Shown here piece after piece: positions 9,801-17,490 of a stretch of DNA of 64,000 nucleotides. The first letter of the stretch is position 1, and the number at the start of each line of letters is the position of its first letter. This stretch comes from a virus, in IMG/VR virus record IMGVR_UViG_3300012363_000001, positions 100,872-164,871 of that record, one strand, 5' to 3'. The notes under the pieces are model-generated. The model was not told where the DNA came from. It worked only from the letters and a program-made list of their open reading frames with translations, and did not search any database. A program made the position numbers and the translations under genes.

Positions 9801-10717
9801 GCCACCTGATAACCATCCCGGACATCAATGTCAGTAGCGAGGTCTTCGAGATTCGCGGTGACAAAATCAATGCTCCGCTGTCATTCTTGAACGGCATCGG
9901 GGAAAACGCTCACAAGCAGCTGATGGCCGGGAAGCCGTACGCAAACATCGAAGACCTCTGCCAAAAAATAAAGAAGCACAAGGAAGACAACAAGACCGTC
10001 GACGCGGAAACCGGAAAGGAAAAGAAAGGCCACAGTAGCTTGCACCGCGGGAATCTTTACCCGCTCGTCGCCAGTGGCTCCCTAGATAGCCTTTTCGCTC
10101 CCGATATCCTCTTTGAGGAGAAGTTCATGCTCCTCGAAGCTGCTCTGGCCCGAGCCGAAAGTAAGAAGAACGCCAAGCCCGTCAATCCTTTGTATCAGAA
10201 TACTACCCCGCTCATCCGATACCAACTCTGCAAGAAAGTTTCGCCATCCTTCTCTTCTGAACTCTTTGGTTCTATTCTTTCCCTCAAGTCCAAAGGTTTC
10301 ACGGAAGAAATCAAGGGTATCTGGACCTACGAGTACCGGGACCAAAAATATAGAATCGTCGGCAATAACGGCCTGAACCGACTTTCTGAAATTGTGCCCG
10401 TCCCAGAAGGTGGTATCGCCGTCGGGGTCTGCGCGTACATTCTCAATGATGAGCGCAAAGATTATTTTAGGAAGACAGACAACAAGAAATGCACCCGGGC
10501 CGAAATCACTCTGGACATTGACGGCCACCGACTCACAACCGTGATGTGGCCGAGCAGAAAAACTGGCGAAATAGAAAATCTTCCCGCGACATCAATAGCA
10601 GGAAGTATTGCGATTGTGGTATTATACCGCTCACGGGATGAAGGACCGTTCTACATAGACGGAGTCGAAGTGATTCAACCACCACTGCCGAAGAAGCTCG
10701 ATGAGGAGAGCAAGTAA
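6851..10717 (+). CDS. dnaE: DNA polymerase III alpha subunit (C-family replicative polymerase)
   Basis: Replicates the phage genome. 1288 residues from ATG 6851; the frame opens earlier but that part overlaps the preceding gene. An N-terminal PHP domain (HVHIDSF near residue 10, ITVTDHGSL near 35) is followed by the polymerase core: GPGRGSAAGMLLAY, FPDIDQD (Asp522, Asp524) and KVDFLNL (Asp692), matching the three catalytic aspartates of E. coli DnaE. SVFQFNTPGA, YGVIVYQEQLQQVF and FNKSHSMCYV are further family blocks. Length is close to bacterial DnaE. No separate proofreading exonuclease or sliding clamp is visible in the window. The start lacks a good ribosome-binding site and is probably coupled. 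Confidence 0.95.
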   Translation: MSFPGYPSPHVHIDSFDSASNAEAFAKKEVELGTGAITVTDHGSLSVVRKVYDLAHSKEYRGKLTPILGLEGYFRDDDCPILLEKGLQKDKDGKFLDEDFKYGHITMHLLDEEAYSTCSRILSAADFRAERHGKEKKPLFNWRDIEELGSKNITMTSSCLIGMVNRHMMARNDFQTAIKYYERLRASVKPGNFYVEVFPHVCDTFYDSAVFVTFEDDTTQRFPDWKNFRTDKHKGDAKHGIKAGKLARLFVDNPARFRLEHNRLVAIMEDRKWQELNPPKEIKLIEIRQGFLKNECRAWAPDGDLQLGHNRFVLELAQRYGDPVLISDDAHFANPEEKIVQDIRLQQGGGAWRFSNVHHRVSSDQAWNYFRDVMKVDQSTFEYWIENNWAWSGRFKDFKFSPRITLPTKFYPSNTLEHTIELVRKHGRMDWHKPEYFDRLKSEIDLLHYNGTIDLLTYFFILEEIDWEYEKRGELAGPGRGSAAGMLLAYVLDITHVDPLERGLSRDRFLTLDRIQSGKFPDIDQDLPSRDILVDPEDPTKGWLRDRFGDCYAQISTDTTMKLKSSIKDVFRALYGRVDPTIEAICGDLPDPPQGITDHDFVFGYKSGDGTWTPGVIEKDGMLQYFVQNYPKEWEIIKRCLGLVRQKGRHACGFIISNEPIANFIPLTTIDKTRVTQFTATSVEAMGALKVDFLNLNSLKDIAVCIKLVQARSGVEIKLNPKYELPSIEIKNRRVPIIRVIPHRGEFYDIWKLPEDQAVFNDMCESKTESVFQFNTPGARQLLSNFNEVSFVENGEVHKGLDSIEDLSAFTALDRPGPLDYPVEDPVTGKKHNMLVEFANRAKNKAKIGSFPILDRLFPETYGVIVYQEQLQQVFQEVGKATAIEANNFRIHISKKQMSNVIKDRAIFMRGAVETIGKEAAEQLWNSMETFGQYGFNKSHSMCYVTIGYACAWLKHYYPLEWWTAVLRHADKDEIDTKFWRYCGHLITIPDINVSSEVFEIRGDKINAPLSFLNGIGENAHKQLMAGKPYANIEDLCQKIKKHKEDNKTVDAETGKEKKGHSSLHRGNLYPLVASGSLDSLFAPDILFEEKFMLLEAALARAESKKNAKPVNPLYQNTTPLIRYQLCKKVSPSFSSELFGSILSLKSKGFTEEIKGIWTYEYRDQKYRIVGNNGLNRLSEIVPVPEGGIAVGVCAYILNDERKDYFRKTDNKKCTRAEITLDIDGHRLTTVMWPSRKTGEIENLPATSIAGSIAIVVLYRSRDEGPFYIDGVEVIQPPLPKKLDEESK

Positions 10718-11461
10718 ATGGAAACACTAAGCACGCTGATGAAAGAGTATCAAGAAACAAAGAGAATCGCCACCGAAGACATCTCCGTGGTAAGCTTCAA
10801 GGTTCGTCCGGGCCGTGAAGCAGCCAAGAGAACCGCTGAACAACGACTGGAAAGTCTTGCATCCCGGTACACTGAACTCCTCCGGAAAGCGGCTTTTGGT
10901 ATTTTCGTGACCGGTCCCGGCAGTATTGAATTTGCTAAAATTGCCAACGGCGAAGGCGAATCCCTGACCGTAGATGCCGAGGCTCTCTATCAGCGCTTCG
11001 CGGCAGCGATTGAGCCAACTATCGGTTTCACTCACCAATTTGGAACTCAACAACTTCTGGTCCTCCTGCAGCAGCTCCGGGAAATTGGCACCGAGCTAAA
11101 CCTCCGGGATGTCGACGTTCCGAGAGGAGTTGAATCTCAAATCGTCCCCACCAGCCGAGCACTGGTGACCTTCCTAAAAAAGTTCGTGGAAACCACCAAT
11201 CCGACCCTCAACGTCCTCTACATGGAGAAGCAAGCTTTCGACTCAGCAGTTTTCAATGAGTCCACCGGCGTCGTTGTTCCGGTCGTGGTCTTGAACGCTC
11301 AACCAGAGGAAGTAGAACGTCTTGGAAGACAGTTCCTGAGCGGTCGCTTTGTCAGAGTGGACACTACAATTGACCAACCCAGCAAAGAACTCGTCATCGC
11401 CACCTTCACCACCATCCAAAAAACACTCAAAGAAAACCGCGCCAACCACACCGTCAACTAA
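10718..11461 (+). CDS. Hypothetical protein downstream of DNA polymerase
   Basis: 247 residues, with GAGGAGAG upstream of ATG 10718 and no gap after the polymerase stop. The sequence looks globular, mixed helix and strand, without membrane segments or recognisable motifs. Its place between the polymerase and the ssDNA-binding protein suggests a replication accessory role, but nothing in the sequence proves it. Confidence 0.6.
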   Translation: METLSTLMKEYQETKRIATEDISVVSFKVRPGREAAKRTAEQRLESLASRYTELLRKAAFGIFVTGPGSIEFAKIANGEGESLTVDAEALYQRFAAAIEPTIGFTHQFGTQQLLVLLQQLREIGTELNLRDVDVPRGVESQIVPTSRALVTFLKKFVETTNPTLNVLYMEKQAFDSAVFNESTGVVVPVVVLNAQPEEVERLGRQFLSGRFVRVDTTIDQPSKELVIATFTTIQKTLKENRANHTVN

Positions 11462-11500
11462 CAACCCAAACCAAACGCCAAGTCACAAAGGAATACTCGA

Positions 11501-12673
11501 ATGTCAACTGAAACTGTACCCTTCTTCGGAAAGCCCAAATATGGCAATCGGTCCGGCTGGAAAAACTTCTACGTAGAGGAAGACAAGCCGAATATCTACC
11601 GCCCTTCACCACCGGTCAAGTCTCTGGCCGCTAAAGGCGAATGGGCTCGCTTCTATCGGAATCACTGGGGCTATTACATTCAACCCAAAGACAACGCCGA
11701 CGGCAAGCCTCAGCCCAGAACCTTTGAGTGTATCTACAAGGAAAACTACCGCACCAAGATGGTCACCCAAGACTGCCCCGAGTGCGACCTCATCGAAGTC
11801 AAACGCGATGAGTATGAGCAGCTAAAAAAGAGGGCTATAGCAGGTGGCGCTTCGGAAGAAGCAGCTGATGCCGGCCTGGGTCCCCTTCTTACCTGGATTA
11901 AGCAGCACAACAACGACGGCAAGTGGCATATCATTGCCAAGAACGAGAAGAACGAGTGGGGCATTCTCCACCTTCCTCACAAGTTGAAGCAAGCCCTCGA
12001 CGACAAGATTTCCAAGCTCCAGGCTGAAGGAATCGACCCGCTTGACCCGGCCAGGGGAGTGTGGTTCAACTTCGGCCGTACCGGGAAGAGAATCCAGACC
12101 CGGTACTCGGTTGAAGTGGTCATGGTCAGCGAGATTATCAACGGCAAGTCCTACTCGACCATCAAAGAAGCCCCGCTCACTGCCGAGGATGCGGCTGCCA
12201 TTGACCGCGATGTCCCGGACCTGGCAACGCTGAACGACAACAAGCGCGTCACCTATGAGCAAATCAAACAGCTCGTGGAGTCTGGTGGCGCCCAGGAAGT
12301 TGTCGAAGCCATCTTCAACTCAACGATGCCCGAAGGTGAGAGCAAGGCTGAGTCCAGGTCCGAGGAAAGAACCGAGACCAAGTCCACGCCCCCGGCTGAG
12401 ACCGCAACTGCAACGAAGGTCGAGACTAAGACCCCTGAGGTTCCGGTCGCTGACCCCGAGGATGATGTCATCATTAAGCTTCAGGAGAGTCTAAACCAAG
12501 CACTCGCTCAGAAAGCGGCTAAAACAAAGACAACGCAGCAACCCGCCAAGACTGAAGCTAAGGTTGAAACACCGACCGTGGCTTCAGGCGCGGTACCGGC
12601 GATGGCAGACGCCCTGAGAATGAGCACTTCAGAATTCCTCAAGTTGTTCCCGGACCCGAACAAGAAACCGTAG
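11501..12673 (+). CDS. gp32-like single-stranded DNA-binding protein
   Basis: Expected to coat ssDNA and organise replication and recombination. 390 residues, preceded by AAAGGA. Residues 50-100 contain His55, Cys77, Cys92 and Cys95, an HCCC set spaced much like the zinc site of T4 gp32 (which has His64, Cys77, Cys87, Cys90). Residues about 160-215 (DPARGVWFNFGRTGKR then YSVEVVMV) fit the gp32 OB-like core. From about 265 the chain becomes an acidic, Pro/Thr-rich tail ending in a short helical peptide (STSEFLKLFPDPN), as partner-binding tails of SSBs do. Followed by a strong terminator. Confidence 0.7.
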   Translation: MSTETVPFFGKPKYGNRSGWKNFYVEEDKPNIYRPSPPVKSLAAKGEWARFYRNHWGYYIQPKDNADGKPQPRTFECIYKENYRTKMVTQDCPECDLIEVKRDEYEQLKKRAIAGGASEEAADAGLGPLLTWIKQHNNDGKWHIIAKNEKNEWGILHLPHKLKQALDDKISKLQAEGIDPLDPARGVWFNFGRTGKRIQTRYSVEVVMVSEIINGKSYSTIKEAPLTAEDAAAIDRDVPDLATLNDNKRVTYEQIKQLVESGGAQEVVEAIFNSTMPEGESKAESRSEERTETKSTPPAETATATKVETKTPEVPVADPEDDVIIKLQESLNQALAQKAAKTKTTQQPAKTEAKVETPTVASGAVPAMADALRMSTSEFLKLFPDPNKKP

Positions 12674-12684
12674 GGAGAGGGGTG

Positions 12685-12720
12685 AGGGCCAGGTGTATAT
12701 ATCTGGCCCTTTCTTCATTT
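12685..12720 (+). terminator. Rho-independent terminator
   Basis: AGGGCCAG (12685-12692) and CTGGCCCT (12703-12710) form a perfect 8-bp GC-rich stem with a 10-base AT-rich loop (GTGTATATAT), followed by TTCTTCATTT. It sits 12 bases after the SSB-like stop codon and ends the DNA polymerase transcription unit. It is the clearest intrinsic terminator in the window. Confidence 0.85.
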
Positions 12721-12730
12721 CTCGACCAGG

Positions 12731-12739
12731 TATTATACT
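12731..12739 (+). promoter_or_regulatory. Putative -10 element after the terminator
   Basis: TATTATACT contains two overlapping -10-like hexamers (TATTAT and TATACT) directly after the terminator. The next ATG (12742) is only 2-6 bases downstream, so a transcript starting here would be nearly leaderless, or it would start inside the gene. Placement between a terminator and the recombination genes makes a promoter plausible. Confidence 0.4.
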
Positions 12740-12741
12740 TA

Positions 12742-13281
12742 ATGGCCACTGAAATCTGCGTCATCAGAGTACCTCGCGCTCTCCACGGGCTCGAACCCTT
12801 GGTCTTTGAGATGTTTGAAATCTACAGGGCGGAGCAGAGAATCGACGAAGTAGCAATCGTCAACGCAGTTCGAGCCCCGGAACTTCTGAAGACTTTTAAT
12901 AAGGCGTACTTGGACCTGCGAAAGTATATCTCCCTGCTAGAATACGAGCACGCGATAGCCGAGGAGCAGCAGAGTGAGGTCAAAGGTCTCATTGTTCTCA
13001 ATGATGCTCCGCGCATTCTCCGAGAGAAGAACCTCGTCAGTGAAAAGAACCCCAGCGGCAGCGTAGACCAACGTGAAGCCGTCGTGGCCCTCGACCCTAG
13101 GTACAAACAGATAACTGAGCTTGTCATCAACCTGAAATGCTATCTGAGTCTCTTCAACGGGAAGAAGGATGCAATCGAAAAGGCGTATACTGCCGTGAAG
13201 AGAATCCTCCCAGATAATTTCATCCGGCGTGCGAACCCAAACTTGGTAGTGCCAACTGGAGAATCACATGGCCAAAGTTGA
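12742..13281 (+). CDS. UvsY-like recombination mediator candidate
   Basis: 179 residues from ATG 12742; the frame extends upstream but only through the terminator. Largely helical. The C-terminal half (VDQREAVVALDPRYKQITELV then AIEKAYTAVKRI) recalls the layout of T4 UvsY, where a charged segment precedes two helices, and the gene overlaps the RecA/UvsX-like gene by 14 bases. UvsY loads UvsX on gp32-covered ssDNA. The assignment rests on position and loose pattern only; it could be an unrelated helical protein. Confidence 0.45.
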   Translation: MATEICVIRVPRALHGLEPLVFEMFEIYRAEQRIDEVAIVNAVRAPELLKTFNKAYLDLRKYISLLEYEHAIAEEQQSEVKGLIVLNDAPRILREKNLVSEKNPSGSVDQREAVVALDPRYKQITELVINLKCYLSLFNGKKDAIEKAYTAVKRILPDNFIRRANPNLVVPTGESHGQS

Positions 13282-14386
13282 CTTCATGCAGAAATTGCTC
13301 TCGTTCAAGGGGGCGATAAAGGAAAAAAGAAACGTCCACGCCAATGTGCTTGAGACCCCGAGTCCAAGCTTGAATTACATTTTCGGCAAAGGATGGGGGC
13401 TGCCTATAGGCTTCACGATGATGCTCATGGGTCCACCCCGAGGCGGTAAAACCGTTATCTGCAACGCCATGATTGGCCAGCTGCTCAAGAACGACCCGAC
13501 AGCCTTTGCCGCCAAGTTCGACACAGAACGCCGCGAGGAAGGTCAGATGACTCCGCTTCAGGAAAAGGCCTGGGGTATTGACAACGACCGATACGTGGTC
13601 TACCAGACCCGAGACCCGGCCCAAATTTTTGACCGTGTTGAGAATGAGTTCCCGCCGTTGATTGAGCAGGGAATGAATTTGAAACTTCTCGTCATTGACA
13701 GTCTCAATAACGTTCGTGGTCGACGGAGTTTGAACACCGATACGATTGAAACGCAGAACCGCGGCGATTCTGCCCTAACTATTCAGGAAGGTCTGAGCCG
13801 GATTCTGGACGTGCAACGCGATTACGGCTTCGGGCTCATTTTCACCTGCCAGATTCGTGCCCAGCAGCAAGTCGGAGGATATCAGAAATTTGAAGACTCA
13901 AGTTGGGACTACCAAGATTCTGTTCGTCCGGCATTGAGCTTCGCCCCACAACATTACGCCGAGTACTACGTCTACGTTGGTGCCAACAACACTGAAAAAG
14001 GTCGTACGACAGCCCTGGAGGAAAAGCTCGAAGACACAGAACATAAGGACATGATGGGCAAGTCCGAGAAGTTTGCTCACAAGTGCCGAGTCAAGATGCT
14101 CGACAGCAGTTTTGGTCCGAAAGGCCGGGTCGGGGAATTCATGTTCCACGATAACCTAGGCATCATCAACACTCATGAGGAAGTCTTTGCCTTGGCTGTG
14201 AATCACGGAATCCTCGAACGTCCGAATCAGCTAACATATAAGTTCGGAGATGAAACGTACCGGAGCAAGGCAGCTATTCTCTCAGCCATTGAAGAAAAGA
14301 AAGAACTCCGGGAAGCTCTTCTCCGGGAACTGAAGCGCCGTGACCTCGAAGGTACCCTGTCTTCGAAGCCCAATCCTGTAGAATAG
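13268..14386 (+). CDS. RecA/UvsX-like recombinase
   Basis: Pairs homologous DNA strands. 372 residues. A Walker A loop GPPRGGKT (55-62), the RecA-type block FDTERREEG (about 84-92), Walker B LLVIDSL with Asp144, and a C-terminal stretch like RecA beta-strands and helix (VGEFMFHDNLGIINTHEEVF) are visible. GGAG precedes the ATG. It overlaps the UvsY-like candidate and is followed six bases later by the primase, forming a recombination/replication cluster. T4 UvsX-type function is inferred from context; RecA fold is clear. Confidence 0.88.
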   Translation: MAKVDFMQKLLSFKGAIKEKRNVHANVLETPSPSLNYIFGKGWGLPIGFTMMLMGPPRGGKTVICNAMIGQLLKNDPTAFAAKFDTERREEGQMTPLQEKAWGIDNDRYVVYQTRDPAQIFDRVENEFPPLIEQGMNLKLLVIDSLNNVRGRRSLNTDTIETQNRGDSALTIQEGLSRILDVQRDYGFGLIFTCQIRAQQQVGGYQKFEDSSWDYQDSVRPALSFAPQHYAEYYVYVGANNTEKGRTTALEEKLEDTEHKDMMGKSEKFAHKCRVKMLDSSFGPKGRVGEFMFHDNLGIINTHEEVFALAVNHGILERPNQLTYKFGDETYRSKAAILSAIEEKKELREALLRELKRRDLEGTLSSKPNPVE

Positions 14387-14391
14387 GGCTC

Positions 14392-15405
14392 ATGTACAAC
14401 CCGGAAGCATTGAAGGCACTCCTGGACGAGGATGGAGTTCCTTATAAGCAGAATGCTAAGTCCTTCATCCTGAATTGTCCGCGGTGCCGGAAGCGGGAGA
14501 AATTATTCTTCCGAAAGTCTGACGGCAGGTTCGTCTGCTGGTACTGTCGGGAGATTGACAACTTTCAGGGTCGCCCCGAATTTGGGCTCGTTGAAGTCCT
14601 ACGGCTGCCCTTCATTGAAATCAAGGTCCGGCTCTATGGACCCGGTGTTGTCAACGCCGGAGAGTTCCTTGACGTCAAAGTCCGGGACTTCTTCAGCGAC
14701 GAAGACGAAGTCCCGGAAGATACTTTCGACCCGCCGACAATGGTCTACCCTCCGGACTTCCTTCCCATCGACAACAAGTTCAGCGCCCCCGGAGCCGATT
14801 ATCTTCGGGGCCGTGGCATCGACTTGGAAACAGCCAAGTTCTACGACCTGCATTTTTGGCCGCCGCGGCGAAGAATCATCTTCCCGGTGAAATTGCAGGG
14901 CCGAGTCATTGGCTGGCAGGACCGGTACATCGGCAAAACCGAATGGATTGATGACGAACATGGTAAGATAGTCACCATTCCGAAGGCGCTGACGGTAAAG
15001 GACCTCAGGAGGGACCGGTGTTTGATGTTCGGGGACAGACTCAACAACAGCCCGCATTGCATCCTCACTGAAGGTCCTATCGATGCCCTGAAAGCTCATC
15101 TCTGCGGTGGGAACGTGGCTACCATGGGCAAGGCTGTCTCTGCGCCGCAAATTAACCTGATTCGAAACAGCGGCATTCAGAAACTGTATCTAGCCTTGGA
15201 CCCTGATGCTTATCGCGAGACCAAGAGGCTGACTTCTGAATTCGGGGACCTGGAGCTTTACGACATGCGTCCACCGGCTCCGTACAAGGACCTCGGGGAA
15301 ATGACTCTTGAGGCCGTGCACGAGCTTTTCCTGACAGCACCAAAGACCTCGAACTCTCAGGTTTTCGTCCATGTTAACAATCCCTTCGAGCGATACGGCA
15401 GGTAG
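14392..15405 (+). CDS. DnaG/Toprim-type DNA primase
   Basis: Makes RNA primers. 337 residues, shorter than bacterial DnaG. An N-terminal zinc ribbon has Cys29, Cys32, Cys49 and Cys52 (CPRC, CWYC). A Toprim domain follows, with ILTEGPIDALKAHL (catalytic Glu), MGKAVSAPQINLI and LALDPDAYRE (the DxD-like metal site reduced to DPD). The DnaB-interaction domain seems absent, since the DnaB-like helicase is the next, almost abutting gene. A TAGAAT hexamer lies seven bases before the ATG. Confidence 0.88.
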   Translation: MYNPEALKALLDEDGVPYKQNAKSFILNCPRCRKREKLFFRKSDGRFVCWYCREIDNFQGRPEFGLVEVLRLPFIEIKVRLYGPGVVNAGEFLDVKVRDFFSDEDEVPEDTFDPPTMVYPPDFLPIDNKFSAPGADYLRGRGIDLETAKFYDLHFWPPRRRIIFPVKLQGRVIGWQDRYIGKTEWIDDEHGKIVTIPKALTVKDLRRDRCLMFGDRLNNSPHCILTEGPIDALKAHLCGGNVATMGKAVSAPQINLIRNSGIQKLYLALDPDAYRETKRLTSEFGDLELYDMRPPAPYKDLGEMTLEAVHELFLTAPKTSNSQVFVHVNNPFERYGR

Positions 15406-15406
15406 A

Positions 15407-16912
15407 ATGGTACAGATAGACGAACAGAAGGTCTCGGCACTCCCGTTTTCGGACCGGAAACAGAACGCCATCCTCGGTCACCTCATCAAGAACGAGAAAT
15501 TCTTTCAGCATGCCAAGGACAAGATAATGCCGTCCTGGTTTCGGGACACTTTCAACGCCAAGATTCTCACGGCGATGCTCAACTTTACAAAGTTAGTCGG
15601 CAGGCCTCCCAACGAGCATGAGCTGCAGGACTGTCAGGAGTTCATGCTCGAATCAGTAGCCGTCCGGCAGAAGATGCTCACGAAAGTGGCCGTCGCAGAC
15701 CAGGAGCACAAGAACTTTGCCTTGGACGCCCTGCAGCCGGAGATAACCGATTGGCTGAAGTGCCGAGTCTACCATGAGGCCATCGACGAGAGCGTGAAGA
15801 GATTCAATGCCGAACGCTACGACCAGGCCGTGGAGATTCTTAACAAGGCTGTCAAAGAATACATGGAAGTTTCCTTCGACAGCCAGAGCGAGGTTGACTT
15901 CAAAGACTTCCAGCACCTGGAAGACAGCATCACCGACCGGGCCAATGCCCTGACTACCGGGCTGACGATTATGGACGACCTCCTGCTTCCGGGGGATGAC
16001 AAGAAGGGCTCCCTGTTGCCTGGCGACACGACCCTGCTTTTGGCTCCGACGAACGTCGGCAAGACCACGGCCATGATTACTGTCGCCAGACACAACATCG
16101 ACCGCGGGAAGTCGGCGCTCTTCATCAGTCTCGAAGGACGCAAGGATGACCTCAAAGACAAGTTCTGGTGCTCGTTGATGAACATCAACAGGCAGGAGCT
16201 ACTGAGCCTCTATAAGGACGCCAAGAACAACGGCGGACCTTCATGGATGAGAATTGGGGCCAACCTTGTCAAGATGTCGAAGTATCTCAGCTACGTGCCT
16301 ATGCATCAGGCCGGGCTGACTGTCGAAGAAGTGGCTCGGGTTATTCGGAAGAAGCAGCAGGAACGACAAGCCTTCAACGACGGAAAAGGCTATGATTTGG
16401 TCGTCATCGACTATCCTGCCAAGCTGACTACTGAGCAGGCTAAGGGTGGCCAGATGCAGCATCGCCACATCATGGAATACGTGTACAGCTACTTTGTCCA
16501 ATTAGCCCTGGAGAACAACTATCATAGTCTCGTGGCCATCCAGACCAACCGAGAAGGCTCAAAAATAAATCGTGGGCTCAAAGGCTACGAAGACCGACTC
16601 CTGGTCATGGAAGACGCGCTGGAAGCCTGGGGACCGATGACCTCGGCGACCAACGTCATCAGCATCAACCGGGGCCCAGTTGCTGAATTAAGAAAATTGG
16701 TCACTTTCTTCATCTGTAAGAGTAGAAGTTCCGAAACCGGATATGCTATAGTGGCCAAGAGCAATTACCCGAATTGCATCACCCATAGCAACGAACTGGG
16801 AGCCACATGGTACCGCGGAACCGCAGCGATGCACGAAAGAGTCGGCGACCTTCTGCTACAGTACAAAGGTCAGGAAATTCCGATGGACAAACTCATGGAG
16901 AAAGCCGCATGA
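15407..16912 (+). CDS. DnaB-like replicative helicase
   Basis: Unwinds DNA ahead of the polymerase. 501 residues from ATG 15407, one base after the primase stop. The N-terminal 150 residues are helical as in DnaB; the RecA-like motor domain has TGLTIMDDLL, Walker A APTNVGKT (213-220), ALFISLEG and Walker B DLVVIDY, then SVVAIQT-like AIQTNREG. The stop overlaps the ClpP-like start (ATGA). The frame extends 12 codons upstream inside the primase gene, without a ribosome-binding site there. Confidence 0.9.
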   Translation: MVQIDEQKVSALPFSDRKQNAILGHLIKNEKFFQHAKDKIMPSWFRDTFNAKILTAMLNFTKLVGRPPNEHELQDCQEFMLESVAVRQKMLTKVAVADQEHKNFALDALQPEITDWLKCRVYHEAIDESVKRFNAERYDQAVEILNKAVKEYMEVSFDSQSEVDFKDFQHLEDSITDRANALTTGLTIMDDLLLPGDDKKGSLLPGDTTLLLAPTNVGKTTAMITVARHNIDRGKSALFISLEGRKDDLKDKFWCSLMNINRQELLSLYKDAKNNGGPSWMRIGANLVKMSKYLSYVPMHQAGLTVEEVARVIRKKQQERQAFNDGKGYDLVVIDYPAKLTTEQAKGGQMQHRHIMEYVYSYFVQLALENNYHSLVAIQTNREGSKINRGLKGYEDRLLVMEDALEAWGPMTSATNVISINRGPVAELRKLVTFFICKSRSSETGYAIVAKSNYPNCITHSNELGATWYRGTAAMHERVGDLLLQYKGQEIPMDKLMEKAA

Positions 16913-17490
16913 GCGGACACAGCCCTGATGAAATCTACCAACGGATTCGGGACTGCTTTGAGACCGGCCTCGACTGGGAAACCCGGACCCTATACATCAT
17001 CGGCGAGCTTGAAGACGAGAAAGTTCACAGGTACGCTGCCTTGTTCCAGATACTCGACAGCACCCCAGGCCCTATCACCGTGACCATCATCAGCAACGGT
17101 GGCTTTGAGCAGGTCGGGTTTGCTCTCTACGATATTATCAAAGCAGCTAAGAACACAGTCACAACCATTGGCTACGGTATCGTCTACAGCATCGCCGCCA
17201 TCATCCTCCAGGCTGGCAAGTACCGATTCCTGTCGCCGGAGTGCTCGTTCATGATTCACAACGGCAGGATTCACCTGGAAGGCGACCATAAGACCAGCGA
17301 CGTCATCATCCTCGCGGATGAAGCCAGGACCAACAACGGCCGGTACCATGATATACTCTCGCGACACAGTGGTCAGTCGCTGGAAGCGATTCGCCACTAC
17401 TGTGAGACGGAAAAATATTTCACGGCGAAGGAAGCTGTCCAAGCCGGGTTTGCGGATGTAGTCATGACCATCGAGGAAAAAAGAAAATGA
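16909..17490 (+). CDS. ClpP-like serine peptidase
   Basis: 193 residues, the usual ClpP length. The fold is recognisable from ITVTIISNGG (oxyanion strand) and the catalytic triad candidates: Ser94 in IVYSIAA (where ClpP has AASMG), His117 in SFMIHNGR and Asp183 in AGFADVV. The Ser-His spacing of 23 residues is close to ClpP's 25. The gene overlaps the helicase by ATGA and is embedded in the replication block. No ClpX-like ATPase is visible, so it may use a host unfoldase or degrade small proteins. The Ser context is atypical but the family call is solid. Confidence 0.85.
   Translation: MSGHSPDEIYQRIRDCFETGLDWETRTLYIIGELEDEKVHRYAALFQILDSTPGPITVTIISNGGFEQVGFALYDIIKAAKNTVTTIGYGIVYSIAAIILQAGKYRFLSPECSFMIHNGRIHLEGDHKTSDVIILADEARTNNGRYHDILSRHSGQSLEAIRHYCETEKYFTAKEAVQAGFADVVMTIEEKRK
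17349..17357 (+). promoter_or_regulatory. Possible extended -10 promoter inside the ClpP-like gene
   Basis: TGATATACT, identical to the element at 929, lies in coding sequence 130 bases before the gene at 17487. It could start a transcript for the aminotransferase block, but a chance match in coding DNA is not excluded. Confidence 0.3.
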
